Translations under genes and position numbers: made by a program | From: Actinocatenispora thailandica | GTDB taxonomy: Bacteria; Actinomycetota; Actinomycetes; Mycobacteriales; Micromonosporaceae | Direction of reading: 5' to 3' | Assembly: GCF_016865425.1 (NCBI RefSeq) | Contig: NZ_AP023355.1 | Span: forward strand, 4,772,198-4,836,197 | Length of the DNA: 64,000 nucleotides | In this document: in pieces, positions 11,757 through 19,808 of the stretch | How the letters are laid out: every line of letters begins with the position of its first letter | How positions within the stretch are numbered: the first letter of the stretch is position 1 | The notes under the pieces: model-generated | The model's database searches: none | Seen by the model: only the letters and a program-made list of their open reading frames with translations | What the model was told of the DNA's origin: nothing

Positions 11757-11787
11757 CTGACCCGGGTGGCGGATTAGGATGGCGGGC

Positions 11788-12435
11788 ATGCCCGCAGGTC
11801 CCCGTCGCGCCCCGAACCCCGACGAGCGGCAACGCGACGCCGAGCGGTCCCGGCGGCTGCTGCTCGACGCCGCGCTGCGCGAGTTCGCCGCGCACGGGTA
11901 CGCCGGCACCAAGGTCGCCGACATCGCCGCCCGCGCCGGCGTCAACAAGCAGCTGATCAGCTACTACTTCGGCGGCAAGGAAGGCATCTACCGCGCGCTG
12001 CACGAACGGTGGCGAGAGCGCGAGAACGAGTTCGCCGGCCCGGACACGTCGCTGGAACAGGCGGTGCTCAGCTACCTCGCCTCCGGGCTGACCGAGCCGT
12101 GCCCGGCCAGGCTGATCGCCTGGAGCGGGCTCGGCGACGACGGCTCACCCGACGTGCTCGCCGACGAGGACGACGAGGCGCGCGCCCGGGCGTGGCAGCA
12201 GCGCGGCGACCTCGCCGGCGACGTCGACCCCGCCGCCGTCCTGCTCGCGATCCGCGGCATGGTCATGGCGCCGGTGATCATGCCGCACCTGGCCCGCCGG
12301 CTGCTCGGCACCGACCCGAGCGATCCGGAGTTCCGCTGGCGCTACGGCGAGACGCTGGCCGGTGTCATTCGCCGACTGGCACAGCCGTTGCCGACGGCCG
12401 CCGAGCCGGCCGAAACGCCGTCGCGAGCGGAATGA
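11788..12435 (+). CDS. TetR/AcrR family regulator
   Basis: A 215-residue repressor with a standard N-terminal helix-turn-helix (RRLLLDAALREFAAHGY, TKVADIAARAGVNKQLISYYF) and a helical C-terminal ligand domain ending in a family-like MAPVIMPHLARRLLG segment. It probably represses the divergent NmrA-like gene and itself through the inverted repeat in the shared promoter region. ATG 11788 is preferred because AGGA lies eight bases upstream; ATG 11779 would overlap that site. Its last 71 bases overlap the end of the convergent MFS gene. Confidence 0.9.
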   Translation: MPAGPRRAPNPDERQRDAERSRRLLLDAALREFAAHGYAGTKVADIAARAGVNKQLISYYFGGKEGIYRALHERWRERENEFAGPDTSLEQAVLSYLASGLTEPCPARLIAWSGLGDDGSPDVLADEDDEARARAWQQRGDLAGDVDPAAVLLAIRGMVMAPVIMPHLARRLLGTDPSDPEFRWRYGETLAGVIRRLAQPLPTAAEPAETPSRAE

Positions 12436-13579
12436 TCAGCGCGATCAACACCAGCGGGACCGCGAAGCCGATCCGCCAGGTGGTCAGCTGCTCGGCCGCG
12501 CCGACCAGCGGCGCGCCGACCAGAAACCCCACGTAGTTGAACAGGTTGACCCGGGCGATGGCCAAGCCGGTGCCGGCCGGGTCGTACTGCCCGGCGGCCG
12601 AGAACGACTGCGGCACCACGACGCTGAGCCCGAAGCCGAGGATGCCGAACCCGATGATGCCCACCGCCGGGTCCGGCGCGGCGACCACCACCGCCAGGCC
12701 GAGCACACCGACCGCGACCCCGACGCGTACCGCGGCGACCGGGCCCCAGCGGCGGGCCGCCTGGTCGGCACCGAGCCGGCCGAGCACCATGCACGCCTGG
12801 TAGACCGCGTAACCCCAGGCGGCGAACTCGGCCGGCGAGGACAGCCCGCGGCGCAGGTACTCCGCGCTCCAGTTGGACGTCGCCGAATCCGCCACGTACA
12901 TCAGGGCGACCCCGATGCCGATCAGCACGATCGGCCGCCACGGCACGGCCGGCCCCGCGGCCGGGTTGACCGCGAGCGCCCGCTCGGCGTCCCGGCGGAT
13001 CAGTCGCCGGCCGGTCACCGCGGAGGCGGCGATGCCGACCGCCGCGACCACCCCGAACCCGACCCACAGCGGTTGGTGCCAGTGCTCGTTGGCCGACGAG
13101 CTGAGCGCGCCGAGGATGCCGGCCGCGCTCCACACCGCGTAGAACGAGGCGAGGATGCTCCGCCCGTACCGCCGTTCCAGGCTCACGCCCTGCATGTTCA
13201 TGGTCGCGTCGACCGCGCCGACCGACAACCCGAACACCGCGAGCACCAGGTACAGCGGGAGACGGTCGCCGACCGCGCCGGCGCCGAGAACCGACAGGCA
13301 GACCAGCGGTTGGGCGACGCGCAGCACCAGCGCGCTCCCGTACCGTTCGGCGGCGAAGCCGGCCAGCACGCTGCCCAGGCCGGCCACCACCGGAACCGCG
13401 AGCAGCAGCAGGGTCAGCGCACCGTCGGAGAAGGCGAACTTGTCCTGCAGCACCGGAACCTGGGTGAGCAGCGCGGCGAAGCACAACCCCTGCACCGCGT
13501 ACGCCGCGCCGACCGCGCGGCGCGTCACCGGGTCCCGGTACGCGCCGGCGCCCGCCGGTGACTGGAACGACTGCCGCAT
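12365..13579 (-). CDS. MFS transporter
   Basis: A 404-residue, 12-span major facilitator. Membrane helices are visible from residue 20 onward (YAVQGLCFAALLTQVPVL; LTLLLLAVPVVAGLGSVLAGF). The family loop between helices 2 and 3 is degenerate (AERYGSALVLR). It resembles the FucP/YbjJ-like group annotated as inner-membrane transporters in actinobacteria; substrate unknown. ATG 13579 has GGAGG seven bases upstream and is preferred over the longer open frame to 13666. Its 3' end overlaps the convergent TetR gene by 71 bases. Confidence 0.87.
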   Translation of the reverse strand: MRQSFQSPAGAGAYRDPVTRRAVGAAYAVQGLCFAALLTQVPVLQDKFAFSDGALTLLLLAVPVVAGLGSVLAGFAAERYGSALVLRVAQPLVCLSVLGAGAVGDRLPLYLVLAVFGLSVGAVDATMNMQGVSLERRYGRSILASFYAVWSAAGILGALSSSANEHWHQPLWVGFGVVAAVGIAASAVTGRRLIRRDAERALAVNPAAGPAVPWRPIVLIGIGVALMYVADSATSNWSAEYLRRGLSSPAEFAAWGYAVYQACMVLGRLGADQAARRWGPVAAVRVGVAVGVLGLAVVVAAPDPAVGIIGFGILGFGLSVVVPQSFSAAGQYDPAGTGLAIARVNLFNYVGFLVGAPLVGAAEQLTTWRIGFAVPLVLIALIIPLATAFRPARRPSATAVPVGE

Positions 13580-13702
13580 CGCCGCCTCCGTTTCGCCACC
13601 GCCCGGCCGAGGCACGGACGATCGCCGATCGGGCTCACCGGTGGCGGGGCGGGTCGCACCCGACACCGGTGCCGCGCAGCGTATCCGAAAGTTCCTCGCT
13701 TT

Positions 13703-14611
13703 TCAGCCGGCCGCGGGTCCAGTCTCGCTCGCCGCGTCGGCCGGTTCGAGCGCACGCTGCACCGACGACCACGGTTCCCGCTCCACCACCTCCCGCCCGG
13801 CCGGGCAGACCCGCCGCCAGTCGCACCAGGAGCACCGGTTCGACGGGGTGGTCGGGAACGCGGTGTCCGCGTCCTCGCCGTCCGCGAGGCGCTGCTCAGC
13901 CGCGACGATGTCCCGGGCGGTGTCCTCGGCCCGGCTCAGGTGCCGGCGCAGCGACTCCTCGGTGTGCTCGTGCGCGGCCACCGAGCCGGTCGGCAGGTGA
14001 TGCAGCTCGACGCTGCGGCAGCGCCGGTGCATGGTGCGCTCGGCGGCGAACGCGTACAGCGCGAGCGCGCGCGAGCCCCGGGCGTCGTCACTGGTCAACG
14101 GCGCGCGGCCGGTCTTGTAATCGACGATCACCAGTTCGTCACCGCGGCGGTCGATGCGGTCGACCCGGCCGTTGAAGGCGAGCACCCCGGTGCGGGTGGC
14201 GACCACCCGCTCCACCCCGACCGGCTCGTCGGCCGGGTCGAGGGTTTCGACGTACTCCTCCAGCCAGCGCAGCGCCACGTCGAACGCGGCGCGCTCCTGG
14301 CTGCCGTCCCGGTAGCCCTCGGAAACCCAGGTGGCCCGCAGCAGCCGGGGCAACGCCTCGACGGTGCGCGCCTCGGCGGCCAGCGCGTACCAGTTCTTCA
14401 GCGCGGTGTGCACGCTGGCGCCGAGCGAGTTGTGCGCCCACGGCGGCCCCTTCTGCGGCTGCGGCCGTTCCACGTACTGGTAGCGGTAGCGGCGCGGACA
14501 GTCCTCGTACGCACCGAGCTTGCTCGGCGTGCACACGAACAGCTTCGCCGGCATCCCGCCGAGCGCCAGCTGCTCCGGCACCGCCGGCCGGCGTCGCACC
14601 TGCTCTGCCAT
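13703..14611 (-). CDS. RecB-family PD-(D/E)XK exonuclease with Fe-S cluster cysteines
   Basis: A 302-residue nuclease of the RecB/Cas4/AddB C-terminal type. It starts with the family motif CTPSKLGAYEDCPRRYRY carrying the first cluster Cys, has VDRIDRRGDELVIVDYKTG, the nuclease core with Asp and the D-Y-K active-site strand, and ends with CSWCDWRRVCPAG giving the other three Cys of a 4Fe-4S cluster. Stand-alone versions are common in actinobacteria, where they are annotated as RecB family exonucleases; the role is DNA processing, pathway unknown. ATG 14611 follows GAGGGG. There are no cas genes nearby, so it is not a Cas4 locus. Confidence 0.9.
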   Translation of the reverse strand: MAEQVRRRPAVPEQLALGGMPAKLFVCTPSKLGAYEDCPRRYRYQYVERPQPQKGPPWAHNSLGASVHTALKNWYALAAEARTVEALPRLLRATWVSEGYRDGSQERAAFDVALRWLEEYVETLDPADEPVGVERVVATRTGVLAFNGRVDRIDRRGDELVIVDYKTGRAPLTSDDARGSRALALYAFAAERTMHRRCRSVELHHLPTGSVAAHEHTEESLRRHLSRAEDTARDIVAAEQRLADGEDADTAFPTTPSNRCSWCDWRRVCPAGREVVEREPWSSVQRALEPADAASETGPAAG

Positions 14612-14809
14612 CAGCACCCCTCACCACCGGCCGGCCGCCTGCCGGCCGGCACAAACCAGGACAGCTGTGATCCTGCCAGCAGGGTGCGACGATACGACGC
14701 GGGCCGCCCGGGTACCCCGGTGGCGCCGGTGTGCCCGGCCACCGACGCTGACGGGGCGGATCGGGGTCCGGTTGGAGTAGGGTGGCGGCGATCCCCTCCG
14801 GAGGTGTCC

Positions 14810-15154
14810 ATGGGTCTGTTGAAGTGGATGCGCGGCGACAGCGACTCGCCCTCGGCCGCGATGGCTGCGGCCGGTCTCGGTGAGCTCGCTGGCCTGTTGC
14901 AGCCGGGCAAACGCAAGCAGACCGAGCTGATCCAGGAGCTCAAGAGCAAACGGCAGGACATCGGCAACGATGCGCCGGGCGGTGTCGATCTGGACCGCGG
15001 CGTGGCCGTGATCAGGTCCCGCGGCGCGGACGCCGGCGCCGGCGAGCCGAGTGCCACCGGCCGCGGCACGGCCCGGCTGGGCCGGCGCAGCTCCGAGGCG
15101 ATCGCGGCGGCCCGGGCCGCCGCTGCCGAACGTGCCGCCGAAGGCACCGTCTGA
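14810..15154 (+). CDS. DUF6191-like small protein
   Basis: A 114-residue charged, soluble protein. Its core (KRKQTELIQELKSKRQDIG, then GGVDLDRGVAVIR) resembles the DUF6191 family of actinobacteria, which has no known function. The N-terminus has a short amphipathic start (MGLLKWMRG) and the C-terminus is Ala/Arg-rich and probably helical. ATG 14810 has GGAGGTG six bases upstream, which fixes the start even though the open frame runs back to 13940. Divergent from the nuclease gene. Confidence 0.75.
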   Translation: MGLLKWMRGDSDSPSAAMAAAGLGELAGLLQPGKRKQTELIQELKSKRQDIGNDAPGGVDLDRGVAVIRSRGADAGAGEPSATGRGTARLGRRSSEAIAAARAAAAERAAEGTV

Positions 15155-15320
15155 CCTCGACCGCGAGGCTGAACGAACGACACGGCGCCCGCCGGCCCGA
15201 CCGCCTCGGCGCCGACTCGGCCCAGCACGACACCGGCATGACCGCCGACCCGCCTGGCACGGCACCGCCGTGACCCGGCTCGGCGGCGACTCGGCCGGCG
15301 CGGCACCGGCTTGGCCCGGT

Positions 15321-15587
15321 TCAGCGGCGTGCGCCCCGGCGACCGACCGCGGCGTCGAGCCGTAGCAACCGCGGGACCAGGACGTACACCACCAGCGGCA
15401 CCACCAGTCCGGTCAGGATCAGGGTGCGCAGCGGTAGCGGCAGCGCCCCGATCAGGTCACCCAGCAGGAACTGCGCGGTGGTGATGGCGCCGTAGACGGC
15501 GATCCAGGTCAGCGCCGCCCGCCGGTGCACCGACGGAACACTCGGTGCCGGACGCGGTGCGGAGCAGGCGGCGGGCGACTCGATCAT
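15321..15587 (-). CDS. two-span membrane protein
   Basis: An 88-residue protein with two predicted membrane helices (LTWIAVYGAITTAQFLLG and LRTLILTGLVVPLVVYVLV) ending in PRLLRLDAAVGRRGARR. The pattern TW-AVY-x(n)-LPLPLRTL-x(n)-VYVLVPRL resembles the membrane tail found in some antibiotic-biosynthesis-monooxygenase-like proteins and DUF2798-like small proteins; here it stands alone. ATG 15587 follows GAGGAAACGTG. Divergent from a TetR gene, with two operator-like palindromes between, so it is very probably that regulator's target. Confidence 0.75.
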   Translation of the reverse strand: MIESPAACSAPRPAPSVPSVHRRAALTWIAVYGAITTAQFLLGDLIGALPLPLRTLILTGLVVPLVVYVLVPRLLRLDAAVGRRGARR

Positions 15588-15613
15588 CACGTTTCCTCTT
15601 CGTCGACACAATC

Positions 15614-15631
15614 TCCAACTGGCTGGTTGGA
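15614..15631. promoter_or_regulatory. TetR operator candidate 1
   Basis: Near-perfect 18-bp palindrome TCCAACTGGCTGGTTGGA, 27 bases upstream of the two-span membrane protein gene. It matches the second site in reverse orientation at 15 of 18 positions; the two centres are 42 bp apart, four helical turns. Confidence 0.72.
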
Positions 15632-15655
15632 TTTTGCCACGACGCCTCCCGCAAA

Positions 15656-15673
15656 TGCAACTGGCCAGTTGGA
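15656..15673. promoter_or_regulatory. TetR operator candidate 2
   Basis: TGCAACTGGCCAGTTGGA, with a perfect 14-bp palindromic core at 15658-15671, centred about 28 bases before the TetR start codon. Paired with candidate 1 it would let the repressor shut both divergent promoters. Confidence 0.74.
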
Positions 15674-15692
15674 GTTGCCGTATGCTCGGCGC

Positions 15693-16277
15693 ATGGCTTG
15701 GGACACCGCACGCACCCGACAGCTCCTGCTCGACGCCGCGGTCCAGGAGTACGCGCAGTACGGTCCGGTCGGCGCCCGGATGGACCGCATCGCGAGTTCG
15801 GCCGGCGTCAACAAGGAACGCATCTACCAGTACTTCGGCAACAAGGAGCAGTTCTTCGGCGTGGTGCTGGACCAGGAACTCGGCCGCCTCGCCGCCGCGG
15901 TACCGCTGACCGCCGAACTCGCCGACGACCTCGGCGAGTACGCCGGGCGCGTCTACGACTACCACGCCGAGCATCCGCACCTGGTCCGGCTGATGCAGTG
16001 GGAGGGGCTGCAGACCGGCGACGAGCCGGTGCCCGCCGAGGCCGACCGCACCCGGTACTACGCGGGCAAGGTGACGGCGCTGGCACAGGCGCAGGCGCGC
16101 GGCACCATCGCCGCCGGCGAGGACCCGGCATACCTGCTCTACGCGGTGGTCGCGCTCACCGTGTGGTGGTTCTCGGTGCCGCAGATCGTGCGGATGATGA
16201 CCGCCGGTTCCGACACCGACAGCCCGGCGGACCGGCGCGCCGCGCTCACCGCCCTGGTGCGCCGGATCGCCGGGTGA
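15693..16277 (+). CDS. TetR/AcrR family regulator
   Basis: A 194-residue repressor. Helix-turn-helix: RTRQLLLDAAVQEYAQYG, MDRIASSAGVNKERIYQYFGNKEQ. The C-terminal domain (EYAGRVYDYHAEHPHLVRLM, then the Trp-rich VVALTVWWFSVPQIVRMM) is that of the TetR_C_33/YbiH-like actinobacterial group with a hydrophobic ligand pocket. ATG 15693 begins similarity; no strong ribosome site precedes it, so it may be nearly leaderless. The two palindromes upstream make autoregulation and control of the divergent membrane gene likely. Confidence 0.9.
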   Translation: MAWDTARTRQLLLDAAVQEYAQYGPVGARMDRIASSAGVNKERIYQYFGNKEQFFGVVLDQELGRLAAAVPLTAELADDLGEYAGRVYDYHAEHPHLVRLMQWEGLQTGDEPVPAEADRTRYYAGKVTALAQAQARGTIAAGEDPAYLLYAVVALTVWWFSVPQIVRMMTAGSDTDSPADRRAALTALVRRIAG

Positions 16278-16328
16278 CCGCGGAGCCCACCGGAAGCGAA
16301 CCCGGTCGGGTACCGGAGCGCGGCCGGC

Positions 16329-16937
16329 TCAGCCGCCGTACTGGCGGACGAAGCTCGCGATCGCATCGGCGATCAGCTGCACCGCGATCGCGGCGACCAG
16401 CAGACCGGAGATCCTGGTCAGTACCTCGATGCCGCCCTGCTTGAGCACCCGGACGATGACGTTCGAGAAGCGCAGGAAGCCGAGGATGATCGCGTGCACC
16501 GCGACGATCGCGGCGGCGATCGCCACGTAGTCGGTGATGCCGCTGCCCTGCCGGACGAACACGATCGACGCCACGATCGCGCCCGGCCCGGCGAGCAGCG
16601 GCGTGCCCAGCGGTACCAGCGCCACGTTCGAGGTGGCGGTCGAGTCCGGGTCGTCCTGCTTGCCGGTCAGCAGCTCCAACGCCACCAGCAGCAACAGCAG
16701 GCCGCCGGCGGCCTGCATCGCCGGCAGCGAGATGCCGAGGTACTTGAGGATCTGGCCGCCGGCGACCGCGAACGCCACGATCACCCCGAACGACAGCCAC
16801 ACCGCCTGCCAGGCGGCCCGGTTGCGGGCCCGGAAGTCCATGCTGCGGGTCAGCGCGAGGAAGATCGGCACCGAGCCGGGTGGGTCGACGATGACGAACA
16901 GCGTCACCACCGCCGTGCCGAACAGCTGCAGATCCAT
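16329..16937 (-). CDS. MarC family membrane protein
   Basis: A 202-residue integral membrane protein with six predicted spans, matching the MarC/UPF0056 family. Signatures: FVIVDPPGSVPIFLALT near the N-terminus, ALELLTGKQDD after span 3, VPLGTPLLAGPGAI in the middle, and ISGLLVAAIAVQLIADAI at the end. The family was once linked to multidrug resistance but its transport role is unproven. ATG 16937 follows GGAGGGGCGGGG. It is the last gene of a minus-strand group with PHP and PH-domain genes; MarC-PHP-DUF6758 neighbourhoods are common in actinomycetes. Confidence 0.93.
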   Translation of the reverse strand: MDLQLFGTAVVTLFVIVDPPGSVPIFLALTRSMDFRARNRAAWQAVWLSFGVIVAFAVAGGQILKYLGISLPAMQAAGGLLLLLVALELLTGKQDDPDSTATSNVALVPLGTPLLAGPGAIVASIVFVRQGSGITDYVAIAAAIVAVHAIILGFLRFSNVIVRVLKQGGIEVLTRISGLLVAAIAVQLIADAIASFVRQYGG

Positions 16938-16987
16938 CCCCGCCCCTCCTCCGACCCCCACGGATACCAGCCCGGACGCCGGCGTGC

Positions 16988-17866
16988 TCAGCCGGTTCGG
17001 TCCGGGGTGACCGGGCTCGCCACCGGTGTGGTGCCGGTCGCCTGGGCGAGGATCTGCTGGTACGAGGCGGGGCTGGTCAGCTCGACCGCGATCCCGGTCG
17101 GCTTGTTGCTGCCGTGGTAGTCGCTGGAGCCGGTGACGAACAGCCCGAGGTCGGCGGCCAGCCGGCGGGCGTGGTCCCGCTCCGCCGGGCCGTGGTCGGG
17201 GTGGTCGGCCTCCAGCCCGGCCAGCCCCGCCGCGGCCATCTGCCCGATGACCGCATCCGGGACCACCCGGCCGCGACGATGCGCGAGCGGGTGCGCGAAC
17301 ACCGGCACCCCGCCGGCGCCGCGGATCAGCCGCAGCGCCTCGAACACCTCCAGGTCGTCCTTCGGCAGCCGGAACTGCTGGCCCAGCCACTGCGGGGCGA
17401 ACGCCTCGCTGACCGTGTCGACCAGGCCGCGCCGGATCAGCGCCTGCGCCAGGTGCGGCCGGCCGACCGGCGCGCCGGCCGCGTCGGACAGCACCTCGTC
17501 CCAGGTGACGTCGATGCCACCGGCACGCAGCAGGTCGACCATCCGTTGCGCCCGGGTACTGCGGTTGCGCCGGACCCCGGCGAGCGCCTCGGCCAGCTCC
17601 GGTTCGTCCGGGTCGGGCAGATAGGCGAGCAGGTGCAGGCCGATCGGCGAGTCCGGCCCTTCCCACCAGCGGGCGGAGATCTCGATGCCCGGCACCAGCG
17701 TCGTCCCCGCCGGGACCGCGGCGGCGGCCTCGGCCCAGCCGGCCGTCGAGTCGTGGTCGGTCAGCGCGACCACGTCGAGCCCGACCTGCCCGGCGAGCCT
17801 CATCAACCCCGCCGGTGAATCGGTACCGTCGCTGGCCGAGGAGTGCACGTGCAGGTCGATGCGCAT
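16988..17866 (-). CDS. PHP-domain phosphoesterase, RNase AM/TrpH-like
   Basis: A 292-residue metal-dependent phosphoesterase. PHP metal motifs: DLHVHSSASDGT at the N-terminus, VALTDHDST at about residue 33-41, GIEIS near 60, FAHP near 197 and SSDYHGSNKP near 260. This set matches the YciV/RNase AM group, which removes 5'-terminal nucleotides from RNA and dephosphorylates 3',5'-nucleoside bisphosphates. ATG 17866 is used; ATG 17875 three codons upstream is equally possible. It sits 50 bases before MarC and 72 after the PH-domain gene, consistent with an operon. Confidence 0.9.
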   Translation of the reverse strand: MRIDLHVHSSASDGTDSPAGLMRLAGQVGLDVVALTDHDSTAGWAEAAAAVPAGTTLVPGIEISARWWEGPDSPIGLHLLAYLPDPDEPELAEALAGVRRNRSTRAQRMVDLLRAGGIDVTWDEVLSDAAGAPVGRPHLAQALIRRGLVDTVSEAFAPQWLGQQFRLPKDDLEVFEALRLIRGAGGVPVFAHPLAHRRGRVVPDAVIGQMAAAGLAGLEADHPDHGPAERDHARRLAADLGLFVTGSSDYHGSNKPTGIAVELTSPASYQQILAQATGTTPVASPVTPDRTG

Positions 17867-17938
17867 GCCGCTCATTCTGCCGGTGCGCCGAGCGCCGGTC
17901 GGCACCGATCGGCGCGCCGGCACCCACGGCGCGCCGGC

Positions 17939-18730
17939 TCAGGCGTCGTTGCCGTCCGCTTCGGACTCCCCCAGCCTCGCCTCGACCGCCTCCGGCTCGT
18001 ACATCTCCTCGACGACGCGCAGGTAGAGCTCGTTCGGGTTGGGCAGGTGCGGCACCTCGCGCAGCGCCTGGTCCTGCCCCGCCGACTCGAGCACGAAGGT
18101 GCCGTAGTTGAGCATCCGGCCCAGCGGGGACTGCTGGTATTTCATGTCGGTGACCCGCAGCAGCGGCATCATCGCCACCTTGCGGGTGATCAGCCCGTTG
18201 ATCAGCATGACCCGCTTGTTGGTCAGGATGAACCTGTCCTGGAACCAGTCGAAGGCCCGCCAGCCGACCCAGATCAGCGACAGCACCCACAGCAGCACCA
18301 CGACCGTCACTGCGATGTCGGCCTTGTAATGGGCCAGCAGGCTGCTGACGAAACCCATCAGGAAGGTGGCGACGATCAGCACGATGATCGGGACGATGAT
18401 GTGGATCCAGTGCCGGCGCCACTCCCCGCGGTATTTCTCCGTCGGGAACAGGTAACGCGCCACGTAGGCGCTGGGCTCCGGCTCGACCGAGGTGACGCGG
18501 CGCGGGCCGTCGTTGGGCAGCCCGGTGGCCGAGTCGAAGTCGTCGGTGTCGGAGTAGCCGCCGGTCGGTTCGATCGGCGGTGGAATGTCGGCCGGACCGC
18601 TGGGTGGCGGCGAATCGCCGTCGCCCAGCAGGTCGTCGGCCCGGTTTCGTGGGGGATGCGCCATTCCGGGGATGGGCTCGGTATCGCGCCGGGCGTCATC
18701 CGCCGACCGGTCGGCCTCGTCGCGGTGCAT
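17939..18730 (-). CDS. PH-domain (bPH2) membrane protein
   Basis: A 263-residue protein. Residues 1-95 are acidic and disordered. Two membrane spans follow (WIHIIVPIIVLIVATFLMGF; ITVVVLLWVLSLIWVGW region near 140-160), then a bacterial PH domain (DRFILTNKRVMLINGLITRKVAMMPLLRVTDM), the DUF304/bPH2 signature, and an acidic tail. Function is unknown; such proteins tether a PH-like domain to the inner face of the membrane. ATG 18730 lies 8 bases after the stop of a 52-residue membrane peptide gene, so the two are surely co-translated. Confidence 0.87.
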   Translation of the reverse strand: MHRDEADRSADDARRDTEPIPGMAHPPRNRADDLLGDGDSPPPSGPADIPPPIEPTGGYSDTDDFDSATGLPNDGPRRVTSVEPEPSAYVARYLFPTEKYRGEWRRHWIHIIVPIIVLIVATFLMGFVSSLLAHYKADIAVTVVVLLWVLSLIWVGWRAFDWFQDRFILTNKRVMLINGLITRKVAMMPLLRVTDMKYQQSPLGRMLNYGTFVLESAGQDQALREVPHLPNPNELYLRVVEEMYEPEAVEARLGESEADGNDA

Positions 18731-18738
18731 CCCTCAAA

Positions 18739-18897
18739 TTAACCCACGAGGCTGGAGAAGAAGTTACCCACGCCGGTCAGAATGTCGACAATGCCGCCGC
18801 CGATGGTCTTGGCGACCGTCGCGGCCGAAGTGGGCTTGTAGGCGATGAAGAAAATCAGGAAGGCCAGGCCACCCCAGGTGAGGATCTTCTTGATCAT
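18739..18897 (-). CDS. 52-residue membrane peptide upstream of the PH-domain gene
   Basis: A short gene starting ATG 18897 (ribosome site GGAGGG close upstream) and ending TAA at 18739. The product begins MIKKILTWGGLAFLIFFIAY, a positively charged start followed by one membrane helix, then KPTSAATVAKTIGGG and an amphipathic end (DILTGVGNFFSSLVG). Its codons keep the high third-position GC of the region, and its end is 8 bases before the PH-domain start, so both likely act together at the membrane. Small proteins of this pattern precede PH-domain genes in other actinomycetes, as far as I recall. Confidence 0.82.
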   Translation of the reverse strand: MIKKILTWGGLAFLIFFIAYKPTSAATVAKTIGGGIVDILTGVGNFFSSLVG

Positions 18898-19134
18898 TGT
18901 CCCTCCCCGACGTCACTTATCGCTACTGAGCGTATCAGCTAGACGCCATACTGTGAATCTCCAGCGCTGAATTCACCAGGGTAATCAGCCACGATTCCGG
19001 CACCGTGTGACGTCACCCTCCAACACGGTACCCGACGATCCGGCCATGGTCCGCCGCCACGTACCACGCCGGTACGCACAGTGTTCGGGCATCCTCGGCG
19101 ATTCGGCCGACGCCGCTGGTCGGGGCGGATCTGC

Positions 19135-19785
19135 TCAGCGGAGCGCGGACAGGTACGGCGACAACGCTCCGTACACGAGTTCCGCGGGTCGGGAATCGGT
19201 GAGATCGTGCAGCACGATGTGCTCGGCCAGCACGTAGCCGGCCGACGCCGGATGGGCGATCGCGTACAGCCAGAGGCCCTTCGCCTCGCCGACGTAGACG
19301 CTGCGGTCGTCGACCGACGGCACCGACCACAGCGGCGTCGGATGGCCGCCGGCGACGATCTTCGCGTGCGCGACGCCCGCGGACACCGCCGCGGCCAGCA
19401 CCGGGCCCGGATCGGTACCCCCGATGCCGGCGAACCAGCAGCCCAGCCCGACACCCGGCTCCTCGGCCACCAGGACGACGTCGGCGGGGCCGCCCAGCGG
19501 CGCCGGGCCCGAGCAGGCCGTCACCGTGGCCACCGCGTCGGCGGGCGCGCCACCGGCCCAGCCGACGCCGGTGAGCACCCAGTCCGGCAGCGGCGGCCAC
19601 GGGCACCACAGCGGCACCCGGCCGCCGGCACGCACCGCGTCCACCTCGGCCGGGCCGACCCGGTCCGGGATCTGCAACGGCGGCACCGGGCCGTGCCGCG
19701 AACAGACCCACTCGCCGTGCCCGGCGTCCGACCGGTGGACCGGCCGTCCGCATCGTGGGCACCTCGCCGCACTCACCCCACTCAC
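19135..19785 (-). CDS. DUF6758 family protein
   Basis: A 216-residue cytoplasmic protein of unknown function. It opens with a zinc-ribbon-like element (CPRCGRPV, then CSRHG 19 residues on) and contains the family segments VPLWCPWPPLPDWVLTGVGW, DVVLVAEEPGVGLGCWFAG and GLWLYAIAHPASAGYVLAEH. This matches the actinobacterial DUF6758 group, usually encoded near MarC and PHP genes, as here. GTG 19785 is 23 bases after the TrmH-type gene, suggesting one transcript. Confidence 0.82.
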   Translation of the reverse strand: MSGVSAARCPRCGRPVHRSDAGHGEWVCSRHGPVPPLQIPDRVGPAEVDAVRAGGRVPLWCPWPPLPDWVLTGVGWAGGAPADAVATVTACSGPAPLGGPADVVLVAEEPGVGLGCWFAGIGGTDPGPVLAAAVSAGVAHAKIVAGGHPTPLWSVPSVDDRSVYVGEAKGLWLYAIAHPASAGYVLAEHIVLHDLTDSRPAELVYGALSPYLSALR

Positions 19786-19808
19786 GGTGATCGACTACCC
19801 CGGCCGCG

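Noticed and set aside
13703-14611. RecB-like Fe-S nuclease considered as Cas4.
   Set aside because: No Cas1/Cas2 or repeat array is nearby and the length and context fit the stand-alone actinobacterial RecB-like family.
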